Shown here piece by piece: positions 24,528-32,500 of a DNA stretch of 64,000 bases. A program made the position numbers and the translations under genes. The DNA lies in contig JBPCKA010000069.1 in assembly GCA_051004735.1 (NCBI GenBank), positions 62,001 to 126,000 on the forward strand. Direction: 5' to 3'. The stretch's first letter is position 1. Every line of letters starts with the position of its first letter. The notes under the pieces are model-generated. The model saw nothing but the letters and a program-made list of their open reading frames with translations, was not told the DNA's origin and did no database searches. Source of the DNA: Euzebya sp051004735 (GTDB lineage: Bacteria; Actinomycetota; Nitriliruptoria; Euzebyales; Euzebyaceae).

Positions 24528-25292
24528 ATGGCCAAGAGCTTCGATCAAGCACGTCGGGAGATGCAGCAGGCCCTGCGCCGAGCACAACAGGAGCAGGATC
24601 GCATCAACCGTGAAAACCGTCGTCGCGTCAACGACTACAACCGCAAGGCGCAGCAGCGCAACAACCGCATCGTCGACGGGGTTAATCGGCACAACCGCGA
24701 TGTCGACCGGTACAACAGACAAGTAGCGGCCGCGGTGGACGATCAGAACCGCCGGGCAGACGCGCACGACAGCGCCATCCTGAAGGCGGCCCGAGCACCG
24801 TCAATTCGAACCGTTCGATACACCGCTTCCGAGCAACCTCTCGCCGACCGTGTCCAGCGAGCCGTAGCCGAGTTGGCGGACGCACGAGCCACCGACGTGT
24901 TCCTCAGCTACGCCCGAATCGATGGGGCGGATGTCGCGGACGAACTCAGGGGCTGCCTAGAGGCAATCGACGTCGTCGTTTGGTTTGACGCCGCTGAGAT
25001 CGTCCCTGGGAAGAGTCAGGCGCTGCAGATGGACAGGGGATTGGCCAAGGCCAAGGCAGGAGTCGCCGTCTTGACTCCTGCCTACGTTGCCGGCCGCTTC
25101 TGGACCGACCGTGAACTGGGCTCCTTGCTGCACAAGGACACATTGATTCCCGTCCTCCACGGGGTGACGTTTGATGACGTCAAGCGGATGTCCGGGATCC
25201 TCCACGATCTCGCAGGATTCGAGACGTCCCGGGACAGCGTTCAGGTGATCGCCGACAAGATCGCCCATGCGGTCAAGCCCGAAGCGGAGTGA
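24528..25292 (+). CDS. TIR-domain protein with Asn/Arg-rich coiled-coil N-terminus
   Basis: 254 residues. Residues 1-75 are highly charged and helical, with repeated NR/N pairs (RINRENRRRVNDYNRKAQQR), probably a coiled coil for oligomerisation. Residues ~122-250 are a TIR domain: DVFLSYARIDGADVADEL (box 1), VVVWFDAAEIVPGKS (box 2) and FWTDRELGSLL with the putative NADase Glu at 196. Bacterial TIR proteins degrade NAD or make cyclic ADP-ribose signals during phage infection. A HEPN gene starts 4 bases downstream, making a likely operon. No ThsA, Argonaute or other known TIR partner is nearby. Defence is inferred from domains, not shown. Confidence 0.85.
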   Translation: MAKSFDQARREMQQALRRAQQEQDRINRENRRRVNDYNRKAQQRNNRIVDGVNRHNRDVDRYNRQVAAAVDDQNRRADAHDSAILKAARAPSIRTVRYTASEQPLADRVQRAVAELADARATDVFLSYARIDGADVADELRGCLEAIDVVVWFDAAEIVPGKSQALQMDRGLAKAKAGVAVLTPAYVAGRFWTDRELGSLLHKDTLIPVLHGVTFDDVKRMSGILHDLAGFETSRDSVQVIADKIAHAVKPEAE

Positions 25293-25296
25293 CGCC

Positions 25297-25884
25297 ATGC
25301 CGTCTCAGGCCCTGATCGACTGGCGAGGCAGACTCTGCGGTCGTCTGGACGAGCTTGAGGCAATCCACCAGAGCGCGAGCGGCACAGGTCGTGGGCGGCG
25401 CTGGGGCACGGAGCAACTGAACGGTCAGCTCTTCGTTGCCCTAGTCGGACAGTTCCAGGGATTCGCGCGCGGTCTGCACGACGAGACCCTCGACTGGCTG
25501 CGGGTGCAGGGTCAGGTGGCAAGAGTTCTAGCTGACAACGCCGCCATCGACCGCCAACTCGACAAAGGGAACCCACATCCGGGGAGCCTCGGCAACGACT
25601 TTGCCAAGATCGGCCTCCGCCTGTCCGACGAAGTGGGCACGCGACGCTGGGGCAAACGACGTCTACACCGTCTAGATCGGGCTGTGAAGCTACGGAACGG
25701 CGTTGCACATGACGATCCGAGCAAGATCGCCCTGGCAGCCGCCGGGCCGATGACTGACCGAGCCCTGCCGACGCTAGCCAGCTATCGAACCCATCGAGAA
25801 GCACTCGACCACCTCGCCGAGGACATCGACGAAGTTGTAGCGGCTCACCTAGCCACGCTTCTCGGAATGGCCCTACCATGGTGA
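25297..25884 (+). CDS. HEPN-domain protein, putative RNase toxin/effector
   Basis: 195 residues from ATG 25297, directly after the TIR stop. All-helical with an N-terminal LFVALVGQFQGFARGLHDE segment and the HEPN catalytic signature R133-N134-GVA-H138 (RX4H with the polar residue after Arg) in AVKLRNGVAHDD. These residues form the RNase site in HEPN toxins such as those of abortive-infection and toxin-antitoxin systems. Frames starting upstream at 25267 overlap the TIR gene and lack a ribosome site. With TIR before it and a 76-residue protein overlapping its end, it looks like the effector of a three-gene module. Confidence 0.75.
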   Translation: MPSQALIDWRGRLCGRLDELEAIHQSASGTGRGRRWGTEQLNGQLFVALVGQFQGFARGLHDETLDWLRVQGQVARVLADNAAIDRQLDKGNPHPGSLGNDFAKIGLRLSDEVGTRRWGKRRLHRLDRAVKLRNGVAHDDPSKIALAAAGPMTDRALPTLASYRTHREALDHLAEDIDEVVAAHLATLLGMALPW

Positions 25885-26108
25885 ACGCAATGAGAGACGA
25901 ACTTCGCCCGGGCACTCGGGTCTGGATCCCCTGGGGGCTGGGCCCACACGTGGCTGCAGAGGTGGATCACCTTTATGGACCGCCCGGCCGACTACATGTC
26001 TTGCTCTGGCTCGATCCGGACTTCTCAGGTGACATCGTGGACGAGCGCGTCACCATCAGCATGCCGCTCGACGCAGTGCTCACCACCGCACCCCACGCCC
26101 CTGCATGA
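25878..26108 (+). CDS. Small protein, third gene of the TIR-HEPN operon
   Basis: 76 residues overlapping the HEPN stop by 7 bases (ATGGTGA). Sequence is beta-rich (TRVWIPWGLGPHVAAEVDHL, RLHVLLWLDPDF, RVTISMPLDAV) and resembles a small barrel or SH3-like fold, but I recognise no family. By position it may be an antitoxin, inhibitor or cofactor of the HEPN protein. Alternative start ATG 25890 gives a 72-residue form. Confidence 0.6.
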   Translation: MVNAMRDELRPGTRVWIPWGLGPHVAAEVDHLYGPPGRLHVLLWLDPDFSGDIVDERVTISMPLDAVLTTAPHAPA

Positions 26109-26151
26109 CGCAGCCTCCGGATCAAGCCCGTCCGGAAGTGGAGACGCCGTC

Positions 26152-26215
26152 GGGGTTCGAGAGCTGCCCCGTTAGGGCCACAACAGGGGTAGGCACTCCT
26201 CGATTCTCGAACCCC
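26152..26215. repeat. Hairpin repeat, copy 2
   Basis: GGGGTTCGAGA and TCTCGAACCCC are perfect 11-bp arms 42 bases apart. Inside, CTGCCCC can pair with GGGGTAGGCA with unpaired bases, so the whole folds as a long imperfect hairpin. It shares GGTAGGCA..TCC with copy 1 and GTTCGAGAGCTGCCCCG..AGGGCCA with copy 3. It lies 43 bases after the TIR-HEPN operon. Confidence 0.65.
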
Positions 26216-26290
26216 ATTGACTAGCTAGTCCGAGGATGGCCGGTAGCTGGACCTTCGTGGGGGTTGCCAACTATCACGGGGGTTCGCGTG

Positions 26291-26683
26291 ATGATGTTGA
26301 CCAGAGTCGGACGGCTGGTTGTTTCCGTGGCGTTGATCGCCGCGGTGATGGGTCCGGTGGGCGCCCAAGAGGAGGATGCGTTCGCTGCGCTAGGAACAAC
26401 AGCGTGATCACCGTCGGCGACCCTGGCGGTGATCCGGTGGCCACGTCGATCACGTTGAGCCAGTCGACGTTTGAGTCGGCCGATCAGTTGTCATCGCCAG
26501 AGAAGACGTGTTTGCCGACTCGCTGTCCTCCGGCGCCTGCAGGGACGAAGCCAGCCACTGCTGCTGACAAACGGGCAACAGCTGAGCCCGAGTGTGGCGG
26601 CCGAGATCGCCCGGCTTCAAGCGAGCGAAGCGATCGTGCTGGGCGGTGAGGCAGCCGTTTCGGCGGGCGTTGCCAACTGGGGC
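26291..26683 (+). pseudogene. Frameshifted CWB2 cell-wall-binding protein
   Basis: ATG 26291 begins a clear signal peptide (MMLTRVGRLVVSVALIAAV, then MGPVGA) followed by a stop after ~38 codons. Pieces of a CWB2 domain follow in changing frames: NNSVITVGDPGGDPVATSI, then REDVFADSLSSGA, then SQPLLLTNGQQLSPSVAAEI and AIVLGGEAAVSAGVANW. At least two frameshifts and a missing stretch separate them. The intact parent would have been a secreted protein held to the cell wall by these repeats, like the genes at 28184, 46577 and 53347. A hairpin terminator follows at 26685. Confidence 0.75.
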
Positions 26684-26684
26684 T

Positions 26685-26697
26685 GGGGCGAAGCCCC
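26685..26697 (+). terminator. Hairpin terminator GGGGC-GAA-GCCCC
   Basis: A 5-bp GC stem with a GAA loop follows the CWB2 remnant and is followed by GTTAGTCTCT. It would end transcription from the remnant before the VapB-like gene. The downstream T-run is weak. Confidence 0.45.
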
Positions 26698-26793
26698 GTT
26701 AGTCTCTCAGAGCCATGCGACACTCCAGCGCGGATCGCTGAGACCGATGCTGCCCGTCGCGAATTTCGGGCCGGGAGGCCGTACCATGGCTGC

Positions 26794-27033
26794 ATGTCGA
26801 CCATCGAACTACTCGATGAGACTGCAGCCCGGCTTGAGGCTGAAGCCGCTCGACGCGGTGTGTCAGTTCAGCAACTCATCATCACAATCGCTGCGGAGCT
26901 AGCCGGACGCGACCAGGGACAGCGGACACAGCCTGCGCGCCGACTCGGCTTCGTGAACCTTGGCAGATCCCAGTCGGGGCGCCGAGCCCGGGACGCAGAC
27001 GAGATGCTGGTCGAGGGATTCGGGCAGCGCTGA
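26794..27033 (+). CDS. VapB-like antitoxin
   Basis: 79 residues. The N-terminus MSTIELLDETAARLEAEAAR plus GVSVQQLIITIAAEL has the strand-helix-helix pattern of ribbon-helix-helix or Phd-like antitoxins, and the C-terminus is charged and probably disordered (GRRARDADEMLVEGFGQR), as needed to block a PIN toxin. The stop abuts the start of the VapC-like frame. The antitoxin reads intact whereas the toxin is broken. The DNA-binding and operator function of such proteins is known for the family; no operator was identified here. Confidence 0.7.
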   Translation: MSTIELLDETAARLEAEAARRGVSVQQLIITIAAELAGRDQGQRTQPARRLGFVNLGRSQSGRRARDADEMLVEGFGQR

Positions 27034-27398
27034 GTGCTCATCGTCGACACCGGGGTCCTGCTCGCCGCCGCGGACGGCGCTGATCCAGATCACAGCGCTT
27101 GTGCAGGGGTTCTGGAGGAGGCCGCTCGACCCCTTGTGACGACAGGGCTTGTCGTGGCCGAGGGTCAATCTCCGCTGGGGATCTCGTCGTTGACGGTCCC
27201 TCGGCAGGCGATTGGTCACGGATCGCCGACCTTGTTGAGCAGTATCACGACTTGCCTCTTGGAGGCACGGACGCCAGTCTCCTAGCCTTGGCAGAGCGCT
27301 ATACGGCAAACCAGCTGGCAACTCTCGACGTCCGACACTTCTCCGTTGTGCGCATCGCGACCGGGATCACGCTCTCGATCCTGCCCCCACCGCCTTGA
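27034..27398 (+). pseudogene. VapC-like PIN toxin with internal deletion and frameshift
   Basis: GTG 27034 starts MLIVDTGVLLAAADGADPDHS with the first PIN-domain Asp, and reads on to ARPLVTTGLVVAEG. There the frame is lost and homology resumes in the next frame at SISAGDLVVDGPSAGDWSRI, then LPLGGTDASLLALAERY with the late acidic residues and ATLDVRHFSVV. Roughly 25 residues of the middle are missing, so the ribonuclease fold should not form. A frame-0 product would be an 83-residue truncated protein. It is the toxin half of a VapBC pair with the gene before it. Confidence 0.75.
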
Positions 27399-27434
27399 TC
27401 GATCGGGAGGGTCGAGGGTCAAGCACCGATAGCG

Positions 27435-27490
27435 GAGTTCGAGAGCTGCCCCGCAAGGGCCATAGACACCGTTCGCGAATTCTCTACCCC
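27435..27490. repeat. Hairpin repeat, copy 3 (degenerate right arm)
   Basis: GAGTTCGAGAGCTGCCCCGCAAGGGCCA repeats the left half of copy 2 closely. The right side ATTCTCTACCCC corresponds to ATTCTCGAACCCC of copy 2 with changes that weaken pairing. It lies 36 bases after the VapC remnant. Confidence 0.5.
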
Positions 27491-27925
27491 TGAGCAGTTC
27501 CACTGCTCATGCGCCGGCATCGATGGGCAATCGGCGGAGTCGGATTCGGTTGGGTTCGGCCAAGGCAACGGCCCTGCGCGGAGGAACGCGTCGAAGTCGG
27601 TGTCTGTCGTGACGACGATGCGCCGACTGGAGTCGCATACGCCATGAGAACTTTGTCGAGGGCAACCTGCATCTCGACGGGCCGCGTCCACCGTGGTCCG
27701 CAGCACCGTGTCGCCGTTTCTTCACCCTCCGGCGTCGTCGGCTTCACCCGAACCGTCACTGCGCCCGCCTCCCGATGCGCCTCCGCGCTCGTCCGACGCT
27801 TGCCAGGACACCCGGGCCGTGCCGTCGACCTCTGCCGCCTGGATCGCCATCGGGTCGGGGCCGGCTGGGCCTGTGGGGCCATCAAGATGTCGAGGACCAG
27901 CACCTGGCGGGCGGGGCGGGTGGGT
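27491..27925 (-). pseudogene. Degenerate stretch with PIN-like and fn3-like fragments
   Basis: No complete gene is present. On the minus strand one frame reads SSRRIVVTTDTDFDAFLRAG (about 27560-27640), resembling the C-terminal strand of DUF5615/PIN-like proteins. Farther upstream, in other frames, AIQAAEVDGTARVSWQASDE and AVTVRVKPTTPEGEET recall a fibronectin type III domain. The pieces are separated by frame changes and stops. I assign neither with confidence. The stretch fits a graveyard of accessory genes between the VapBC pair and the isochorismatase remnant. Confidence 0.4.
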
Positions 27926-28165
27926 TCATCCGACTATGGTGAGGAACTCCCCAGCCGTCATGGGCTTGGAGAACATCGGAAAGTCGTACGCCACGGCGTT
28001 GTCGTGCTCCTCCATCGACGTGGCGGCGACGCAGTCGGTAAGGGTGATGACCTGGTAGCCGTTCTCGTAGCCGCTGCGCATGGTGGATTCGACGCAGCAG
28101 TTGGTCAAAAACCCTCCCAGCACGATGGTGATCCGCCAAGTGGACAGTTCAGCCGGGTCTTCCAC
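27926..28165 (-). pseudogene. C-terminal fragment of an isochorismatase-family cysteine hydrolase
   Basis: The 79-codon frame contains the last third of a cysteine hydrolase: TIVLGGFLTNCCVESTMRSG with the nucleophilic Cys loop, YQVITLTDCVAATSMEEHDN and FPMFSKPMTAGEFL. The N-terminal ~100 residues, including the catalytic Asp and Lys, are absent, and the sequence upstream belongs to another gene (CWB2 protein ending at 28184). Without them the enzyme cannot be active. A GTG at 28165 could start the fragment, but it is best seen as a remnant. Confidence 0.8.
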
Positions 28166-28183
28166 GTATGGAAGTGTTCTGCC

Positions 28184-30157
28184 TCATTCGGTATCCGGCG
28201 GTGGGCAGGCGCCGGTGGCTTCCAACGCTTCGGCTGTTGTCGAGGTCAGGATCGTCGCTGCGCCCGCCAACAACACGTCGACGGTGTCAGGATCGCAGGC
28301 CATCTCGGCGGTTTCGGGCGGCAGGGGGTCTTGGGCCAGCGCGATCGCGGCGCCCGCGTCGGCAGCGAGTCCGCCGGCGGGCAGGCCAAACAGCCAGCCA
28401 TCGGGTCGGTAACCGTTGATGACGACCAGTCGCCGGTTCGCTGTGTCAGGGATGAGGAACTCGTCGATGACCTGTGCGGTCTCGGCGCGGTTGGAACCGG
28501 CGAAACGGGCTGGGTTCGGGACCCCGTCGTAGACCGCTCGCGAGAGGGCGGCTTCGCCACCGAGCAGGAATGTCCAGTCGGGCTCGACCTCTGCCAGGAA
28601 GGCGGCAACGGCGGGATGAACCCCGACGGTCTGGGTCACCACGGTCGGTACCTGTTCCGCGGCGGTCCAGGCGCCGGCGGACACGCTGTCTGCCCAGGCT
28701 GCCGTCGGATTGTCTGCAGGGCTGTCCGCGCGCGCGACCGCAACCACGCCGCTGTCGGTGCCCAGGGCCAGCACCTCTTGGGCGACTCGCACCGATGTTT
28801 CGACACGTGATGGTCCCTCGAGGCGGACCACCTCATGGGTCATCGACAGTTGGGTCGCAACCTCGGCGCTCACCGCTGCGATCCCGCCCAGCAGGTAGAC
28901 CCTGCCACCATCCCCGAGGACACGGTCGATCTCGGCTGCCGTGGCCGGCGGAAGCGCATTGGTCTGGGTGAACAACAACGGTGCGTTCCCGGTCAGTGCG
29001 GCCCCGACCAGACTGTCTGCGAACGCATCGTCGCGTGACACGACCACGTGCTCGGCGGCTCTGGTTCCACCGGCGTCGTCGAAGCGTGCCACCGACACCG
29101 CCACCGCGTAGTCGACAGGGTCGGCGAAGTCCGCTCGTTCGGTCGTGGCGGGGTCACCATCGAAGCCGCCCGGCGGCAGCGGACCACCGGTTGGCGTCGG
29201 CTCGCCCGGTGGCTCGGTCGGTGGCGTGGTGGCCGTGCCGGACTCCACGGCCCAAACGGCCTGCTCGACCGAGCTGCTGCTGACGAGGAGCACCAGGCCC
29301 GTGCCATCGGTGTTGATCGTGTACAGGTTGTGTCGGAAGCCGTCGTTTTCGTCGGCGCCGTTGAAGGCGATCCTCGTCCCGTCGGGGGAGAAGGCCGCGT
29401 ACTCGGGCAGGACGCCTCGATCCGAGGTATCGATCGTCCTGATCAGGCTGTAGTCGTCGGCGTCGTGGATGCACAGTTCGGGTTCCGGCCGGGTGGGATC
29501 GCCCCGCTCAGCACAGGACACCAACAGCTCGGTTCCGTCCGGGCTCGAGTCGATCCCTCTGTTGGTGTAGGTCACATGGGACATCAGATGCACGAACACC
29601 TCCCGTTCGGCCGTGTCAGGATCGCTGCGGTACACCGCCCCGCCAGCCAGCGTGTACACCGATCCGTTGGTGCTCCACACGACGTCCTCGACCGCGTTCA
29701 GGTCCGAATCGGTGTCCCGGTCGAGCAGAACCCGCGGGTTCGATCCGTCGGCGTCGTACACCGTGACGCGCTCCCCGTCGGCGATCACGAACCGACTGGC
29801 GTCGGGCGACCAGGAGATGTCTGGTTTGCCGAAGGCCTCGACCTCGGCCACCGTCTCCGGGGTGCCACCGCTGACAGGGACGACTTGGACCCGACTGGTG
29901 GGGAACTCAAATGTCATCAAGATGACGCGTTCGCCGTCCGGGGACACGTCGATGTTGAAGACGTCGGTGGCGGACACAACTCGGGTGGACCCGTCGAGAG
30001 CCGCTGCGGTCACATTGCCGCCACCGTAGAAGATCTCGCCGTTGGTGCCAGAAAACGCGGCGTCGGCCGGGAGTGGCACGAGCGCGATGGCCACCAGCAG
30101 TGTGGCCGTGAGAAGACTGGCCGCGAGGCCGACCCTTGCGGTGCGTGTGGTGGCCAT
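28184..30157 (-). CDS. Secreted beta-propeller protein with CWB2 cell-wall anchor
   Basis: 657 residues from ATG 30157 (AGGA 7 bases upstream; ATG 30163 is too close to it). A signal peptide (VGLAASLLTATLLVAIALV, cleavage near ADA-AF) is followed by a TolB/WD40-like propeller with FNIDVSPDGERV, DISWSPDASRF, GIDSSPDGTEL and AFSPDGTRIAF repeats (about 30-300). A Pro/Gly/Thr linker leads to three CWB2 units (about 350-650) with DAFADSLVGAAL, VYLLGGIAAVS, RLEGPSRVETSV and TFLLGGEAALS. It should sit on the cell wall and bind protein or polysaccharide through the propeller. The facing CWB2 remnant at 30341 may be a former copy. Confidence 0.88.
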   Translation of the reverse strand: MATTRTARVGLAASLLTATLLVAIALVPLPADAAFSGTNGEIFYGGGNVTAAALDGSTRVVSATDVFNIDVSPDGERVILMTFEFPTSRVQVVPVSGGTPETVAEVEAFGKPDISWSPDASRFVIADGERVTVYDADGSNPRVLLDRDTDSDLNAVEDVVWSTNGSVYTLAGGAVYRSDPDTAEREVFVHLMSHVTYTNRGIDSSPDGTELLVSCAERGDPTRPEPELCIHDADDYSLIRTIDTSDRGVLPEYAAFSPDGTRIAFNGADENDGFRHNLYTINTDGTGLVLLVSSSSVEQAVWAVESGTATTPPTEPPGEPTPTGGPLPPGGFDGDPATTERADFADPVDYAVAVSVARFDDAGGTRAAEHVVVSRDDAFADSLVGAALTGNAPLLFTQTNALPPATAAEIDRVLGDGGRVYLLGGIAAVSAEVATQLSMTHEVVRLEGPSRVETSVRVAQEVLALGTDSGVVAVARADSPADNPTAAWADSVSAGAWTAAEQVPTVVTQTVGVHPAVAAFLAEVEPDWTFLLGGEAALSRAVYDGVPNPARFAGSNRAETAQVIDEFLIPDTANRRLVVINGYRPDGWLFGLPAGGLAADAGAAIALAQDPLPPETAEMACDPDTVDVLLAGAATILTSTTAEALEATGACPPPDTE

Positions 30158-30340
30158 CGCCATTCCTTCTCTCGACCACCCGGCGCCGTGGATGGAGACG
30201 AAGGTAGTGACGGCTTGAAGCTACTCACCGTAGTGCGGCGCCTTTCGCCGGTCAAGGGTGCTTGATGGGATCTCGGCACGCAGCGTACGCCGAACTTCTC
30301 GAACAGGCGGGCCACCCCCGAGGCGCAATCGATGCCTGGC

Positions 30341-30580
30341 CGAGCAGTCCACGCAGCGGACTGTGTTGCTAGGGGGCGAGGCGGCGCTGTCGGTCCGAGG
30401 TGGCCCAGGCCGTTCCGGGACCTGATCGCATCGCAGGTCCCAACCGGTACGCGACCGCGTCGGCTATTGCCTCCACCTTGTGGCAAACGACATCGGGTGG
30501 CTTCTTCATCACCTCTGGTGACCACCCCGACGGCTGGGCCTACGGCCTGATGGGTGCCCTGAGACCGACACTGCGTGGTC
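30341..30580 (+). pseudogene. CWB2-repeat remnant with a single-base frameshift
   Basis: The plus strand encodes TVLLGGEAALS, then after one extra base near 30393 the frame continues SEVAQAVPGPDRIAGPNRYA, TASAIASTLWQTTSGGFFIT and DHPDGWAYGLMGA. This is about one CWB2 unit. No signal peptide, start or complete repeat set remains, and the sequence ends at a strong hairpin. The frame upstream of 30341 is not recognisable. Confidence 0.7.
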
Positions 30581-30600
30581 GCGCCCGACCCCTCGGGCGC
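30581..30600. terminator. Bidirectional hairpin terminator
   Basis: GCGCCCGA-CCCC-TCGGGCGC is a perfect 8-bp stem. It touches the TAA stop of the leftward DUF998 gene (30601) on one side and ends the rightward CWB2 remnant on the other, so it may stop transcription from both directions. Confidence 0.6.
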
Positions 30601-31278
30601 TTAAGTCCCGTGACCGTCGACCGTGTCGACCGTGCGTGTGACGTGCAGCAGTCTGCCCGCGAGGACGGCGGTGCAGGTCACCCACAGCGCGAGCGCCGAC
30701 CAGTTGAGCAGCCCCCACCACGGGTGCAGCGGCGCTCCCTCGGGCAGCGCGAGCACCGAGTGGATCGGGATCGCGACGAGGATCGCGACGCCGGTCGCCA
30801 GCGCATACCCGGCGAAGCCGTTCCACCTCTGGTCGTGCGCCATGCGGCGTGCCAGCACAATCAGCCCGATGCCGGCGCTCAGGAACGTGATGGCGAAGTG
30901 CACCGGCACTGGGGCCGTGACGCCGGCGAGCACCGGCCCCACCCCGCTCAACGCCAGCAGGGCCGGGCCGAGCGCGCCCCACCGGCTGGGGCGCACGCCG
31001 AGGTGCAGCCCAATCGCGGCGGCGATCACGGAGGCTCCGAGGACGACGAAGTTGACATCCTGCGCCCAGGCGTTCGGGCCGGCCATCAGCGCGACGACCG
31101 GATCCGCCACGAAGCTGTACCCCGGCCTTATCAGCCCCAGCAGGACCGCGACCACCGCGGAGACAACGGTGCCGACGGTGGCGAATGCGACGATCCGTGG
31201 ACGCCGTTGTGGGTTGTGGTTGGTCTGTCCGCGCTGCGATGGCTGGGGGCGTGTCTGAACCTTGTGTGGTGCGCTCAT
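30601..31278 (-). CDS. DUF998 family membrane protein
   Basis: 225 residues with a basic N-terminus and about six membrane helices (for example IVAFATVGTVVSAVVAVLL, VNFVVLGASVIAAAIGLHL, LLALSGVGPVLAGV). The layout, the early G..RPGYSFVADPVVAL motif and the late LNWSALALWV match DUF998 proteins, whose function is unknown. The start overlaps the stop of the flavin monooxygenase gene (ATGA), so the two form an operon controlled from the PadR operator at 32501-32540. It may assist the monooxygenase or handle its membrane substrate; that is inference. Confidence 0.78.
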   Translation of the reverse strand: MSAPHKVQTRPQPSQRGQTNHNPQRRPRIVAFATVGTVVSAVVAVLLGLIRPGYSFVADPVVALMAGPNAWAQDVNFVVLGASVIAAAIGLHLGVRPSRWGALGPALLALSGVGPVLAGVTAPVPVHFAITFLSAGIGLIVLARRMAHDQRWNGFAGYALATGVAILVAIPIHSVLALPEGAPLHPWWGLLNWSALALWVTCTAVLAGRLLHVTRTVDTVDGHGT

Positions 31279-32459
31279 CGCTGTCTCCTTGTGGTCGTTG
31301 GGGTCAGGAGCTGCGTTGCAGCTAGGGCGGACTCCAGTTGGTCCTGTTGGTTGGCTGCTGGTCGATCAGGGCGGCTCTGCCCACGCTGAGCCGCGATCGC
31401 TCCGGCGATGTGAGCTGCGTCTCGTCCCACACCGTGGATCTGTTCCGATGAGCGCGAATAGAGGAATTTGAGGCCCAGGAAATACAGCCCGGGCTCGGAC
31501 TTGACGGCGCCACGATCATGCAGGGGCTCTTGGGGGCCGAGTACCGGCAGGTCGATCCAGGAGAACCCTGGATGAAACCCGGTGCACCAAACGACGTTGG
31601 CCACATCGATACGACGGCCGTCTTCGAGTTCAGGCTGTCCATCCTGGACCCCGGTGACCCGGGGGACACGTTCCACGCCCGCTGCTGCCAGGTCCTTGGG
31701 CTTGACCCGCAGCAGGGGCTCACCGGTGGACACCATCTTGGGCCGGACCCTTCTTCCGATGGGCGTGCTGGTGGTCAGCACTCGGTGGAAGATGATCCGC
31801 CCGATGATCCGCATGAGAATCCGGGCCGCCACGCTCTCCGGGCGGAATGGAAGGTGACCGGTCTCGGGTCCCGCGAGCCAGACGTCGTGGGTTCTCGCCA
31901 ATTCCTTGGCGACCTCTGCCCCCGAGTTGCCGGCTCCGACCACAAGGACGCCTCCGTGTTGGAGCTGACCGGGGTCGCGGTAGTCGGCGACATGTAGCTG
32001 GACGATGCCCGAGTCGAGCTCGCTGGCGAACTCCGGCACCCGGGGTCGTTGCCAGCTCGACATCGCAACCACCACGTTGTCAGCCTCGAACCGCCGCTGT
32101 CCGGCAGTCGTTACGAAGCGGTCGCCGTCTCGAGACAGTCTGTCCACCGCCACACCGGTCTCGACAGAGATGTCGAACCGCTGGGCGTAGGACTCCAGGT
32201 AGTCGGCGAACTCGTTCTTGCTCGGGAATCCCCAGTGGTAGCCGGGGAACGGCATGCCGGGGAGTCCGTTCAGCCGATTGGGGGTGAACAGTCGCAGCGA
32301 GTCCCACCGGTGGCGCCAGACGTCACCGATCCGGTCATTGGCATCGATGATCGCGTATGGCAGGCCGCGCTGGGACAGGTGGTAGCCCATGGCGAGCCCG
32401 GACTGCCCCCCGCCAATGACGAGCGTCTCCACGTACGCGCTTCCGGGTCGATCCGTCAT
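31275..32459 (-). CDS. Flavin-containing monooxygenase-like oxidoreductase
   Basis: 394 residues from ATG 32459, 8 bases after AGGAGG (the GTG at 32465 is too close). It has an FAD-binding GxGxxG (VIGGGQSGLAMGYHLSQRG), WRHRWDSLRLFTPNR near the flavin, and a second NADPH-binding motif VLVVGAGNSGAEVAKELA, as in class B flavin monooxygenases (CzcO/YUCCA-like). C-terminal VVWCTGFHPGFSWIDLP is also typical. Such enzymes use NADPH and oxygen to oxygenate N-, S- or carbonyl groups; the substrate is unknown. It is divergent from a PadR repressor with a large shared operator, so expression is probably induced by a phenolic or other small compound. Confidence 0.88.
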   Translation of the reverse strand: MTDRPGSAYVETLVIGGGQSGLAMGYHLSQRGLPYAIIDANDRIGDVWRHRWDSLRLFTPNRLNGLPGMPFPGYHWGFPSKNEFADYLESYAQRFDISVETGVAVDRLSRDGDRFVTTAGQRRFEADNVVVAMSSWQRPRVPEFASELDSGIVQLHVADYRDPGQLQHGGVLVVGAGNSGAEVAKELARTHDVWLAGPETGHLPFRPESVAARILMRIIGRIIFHRVLTTSTPIGRRVRPKMVSTGEPLLRVKPKDLAAAGVERVPRVTGVQDGQPELEDGRRIDVANVVWCTGFHPGFSWIDLPVLGPQEPLHDRGAVKSEPGLYFLGLKFLYSRSSEQIHGVGRDAAHIAGAIAAQRGQSRPDRPAANQQDQLESALAATQLLTPTTTRRQR

Positions 32460-32500
32460 GGTCACTACCTCCTGCTTGGACCGGTGGCGCCGGCCGTCTA

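Noticed and set aside
24141..27490. Canonical integron attC sites
   Set aside because: The repeats resemble attC in layout, but the conserved core GTTRRRY/RYYYAAC is not present and no integrase is in the window, so I report them only as hairpin repeats.
29048..30265. 405-codon plus-strand frame
   Set aside because: It lies antisense to the CWB2 propeller gene, which has a signal peptide and clear repeats. The plus-strand translation shows no domain.
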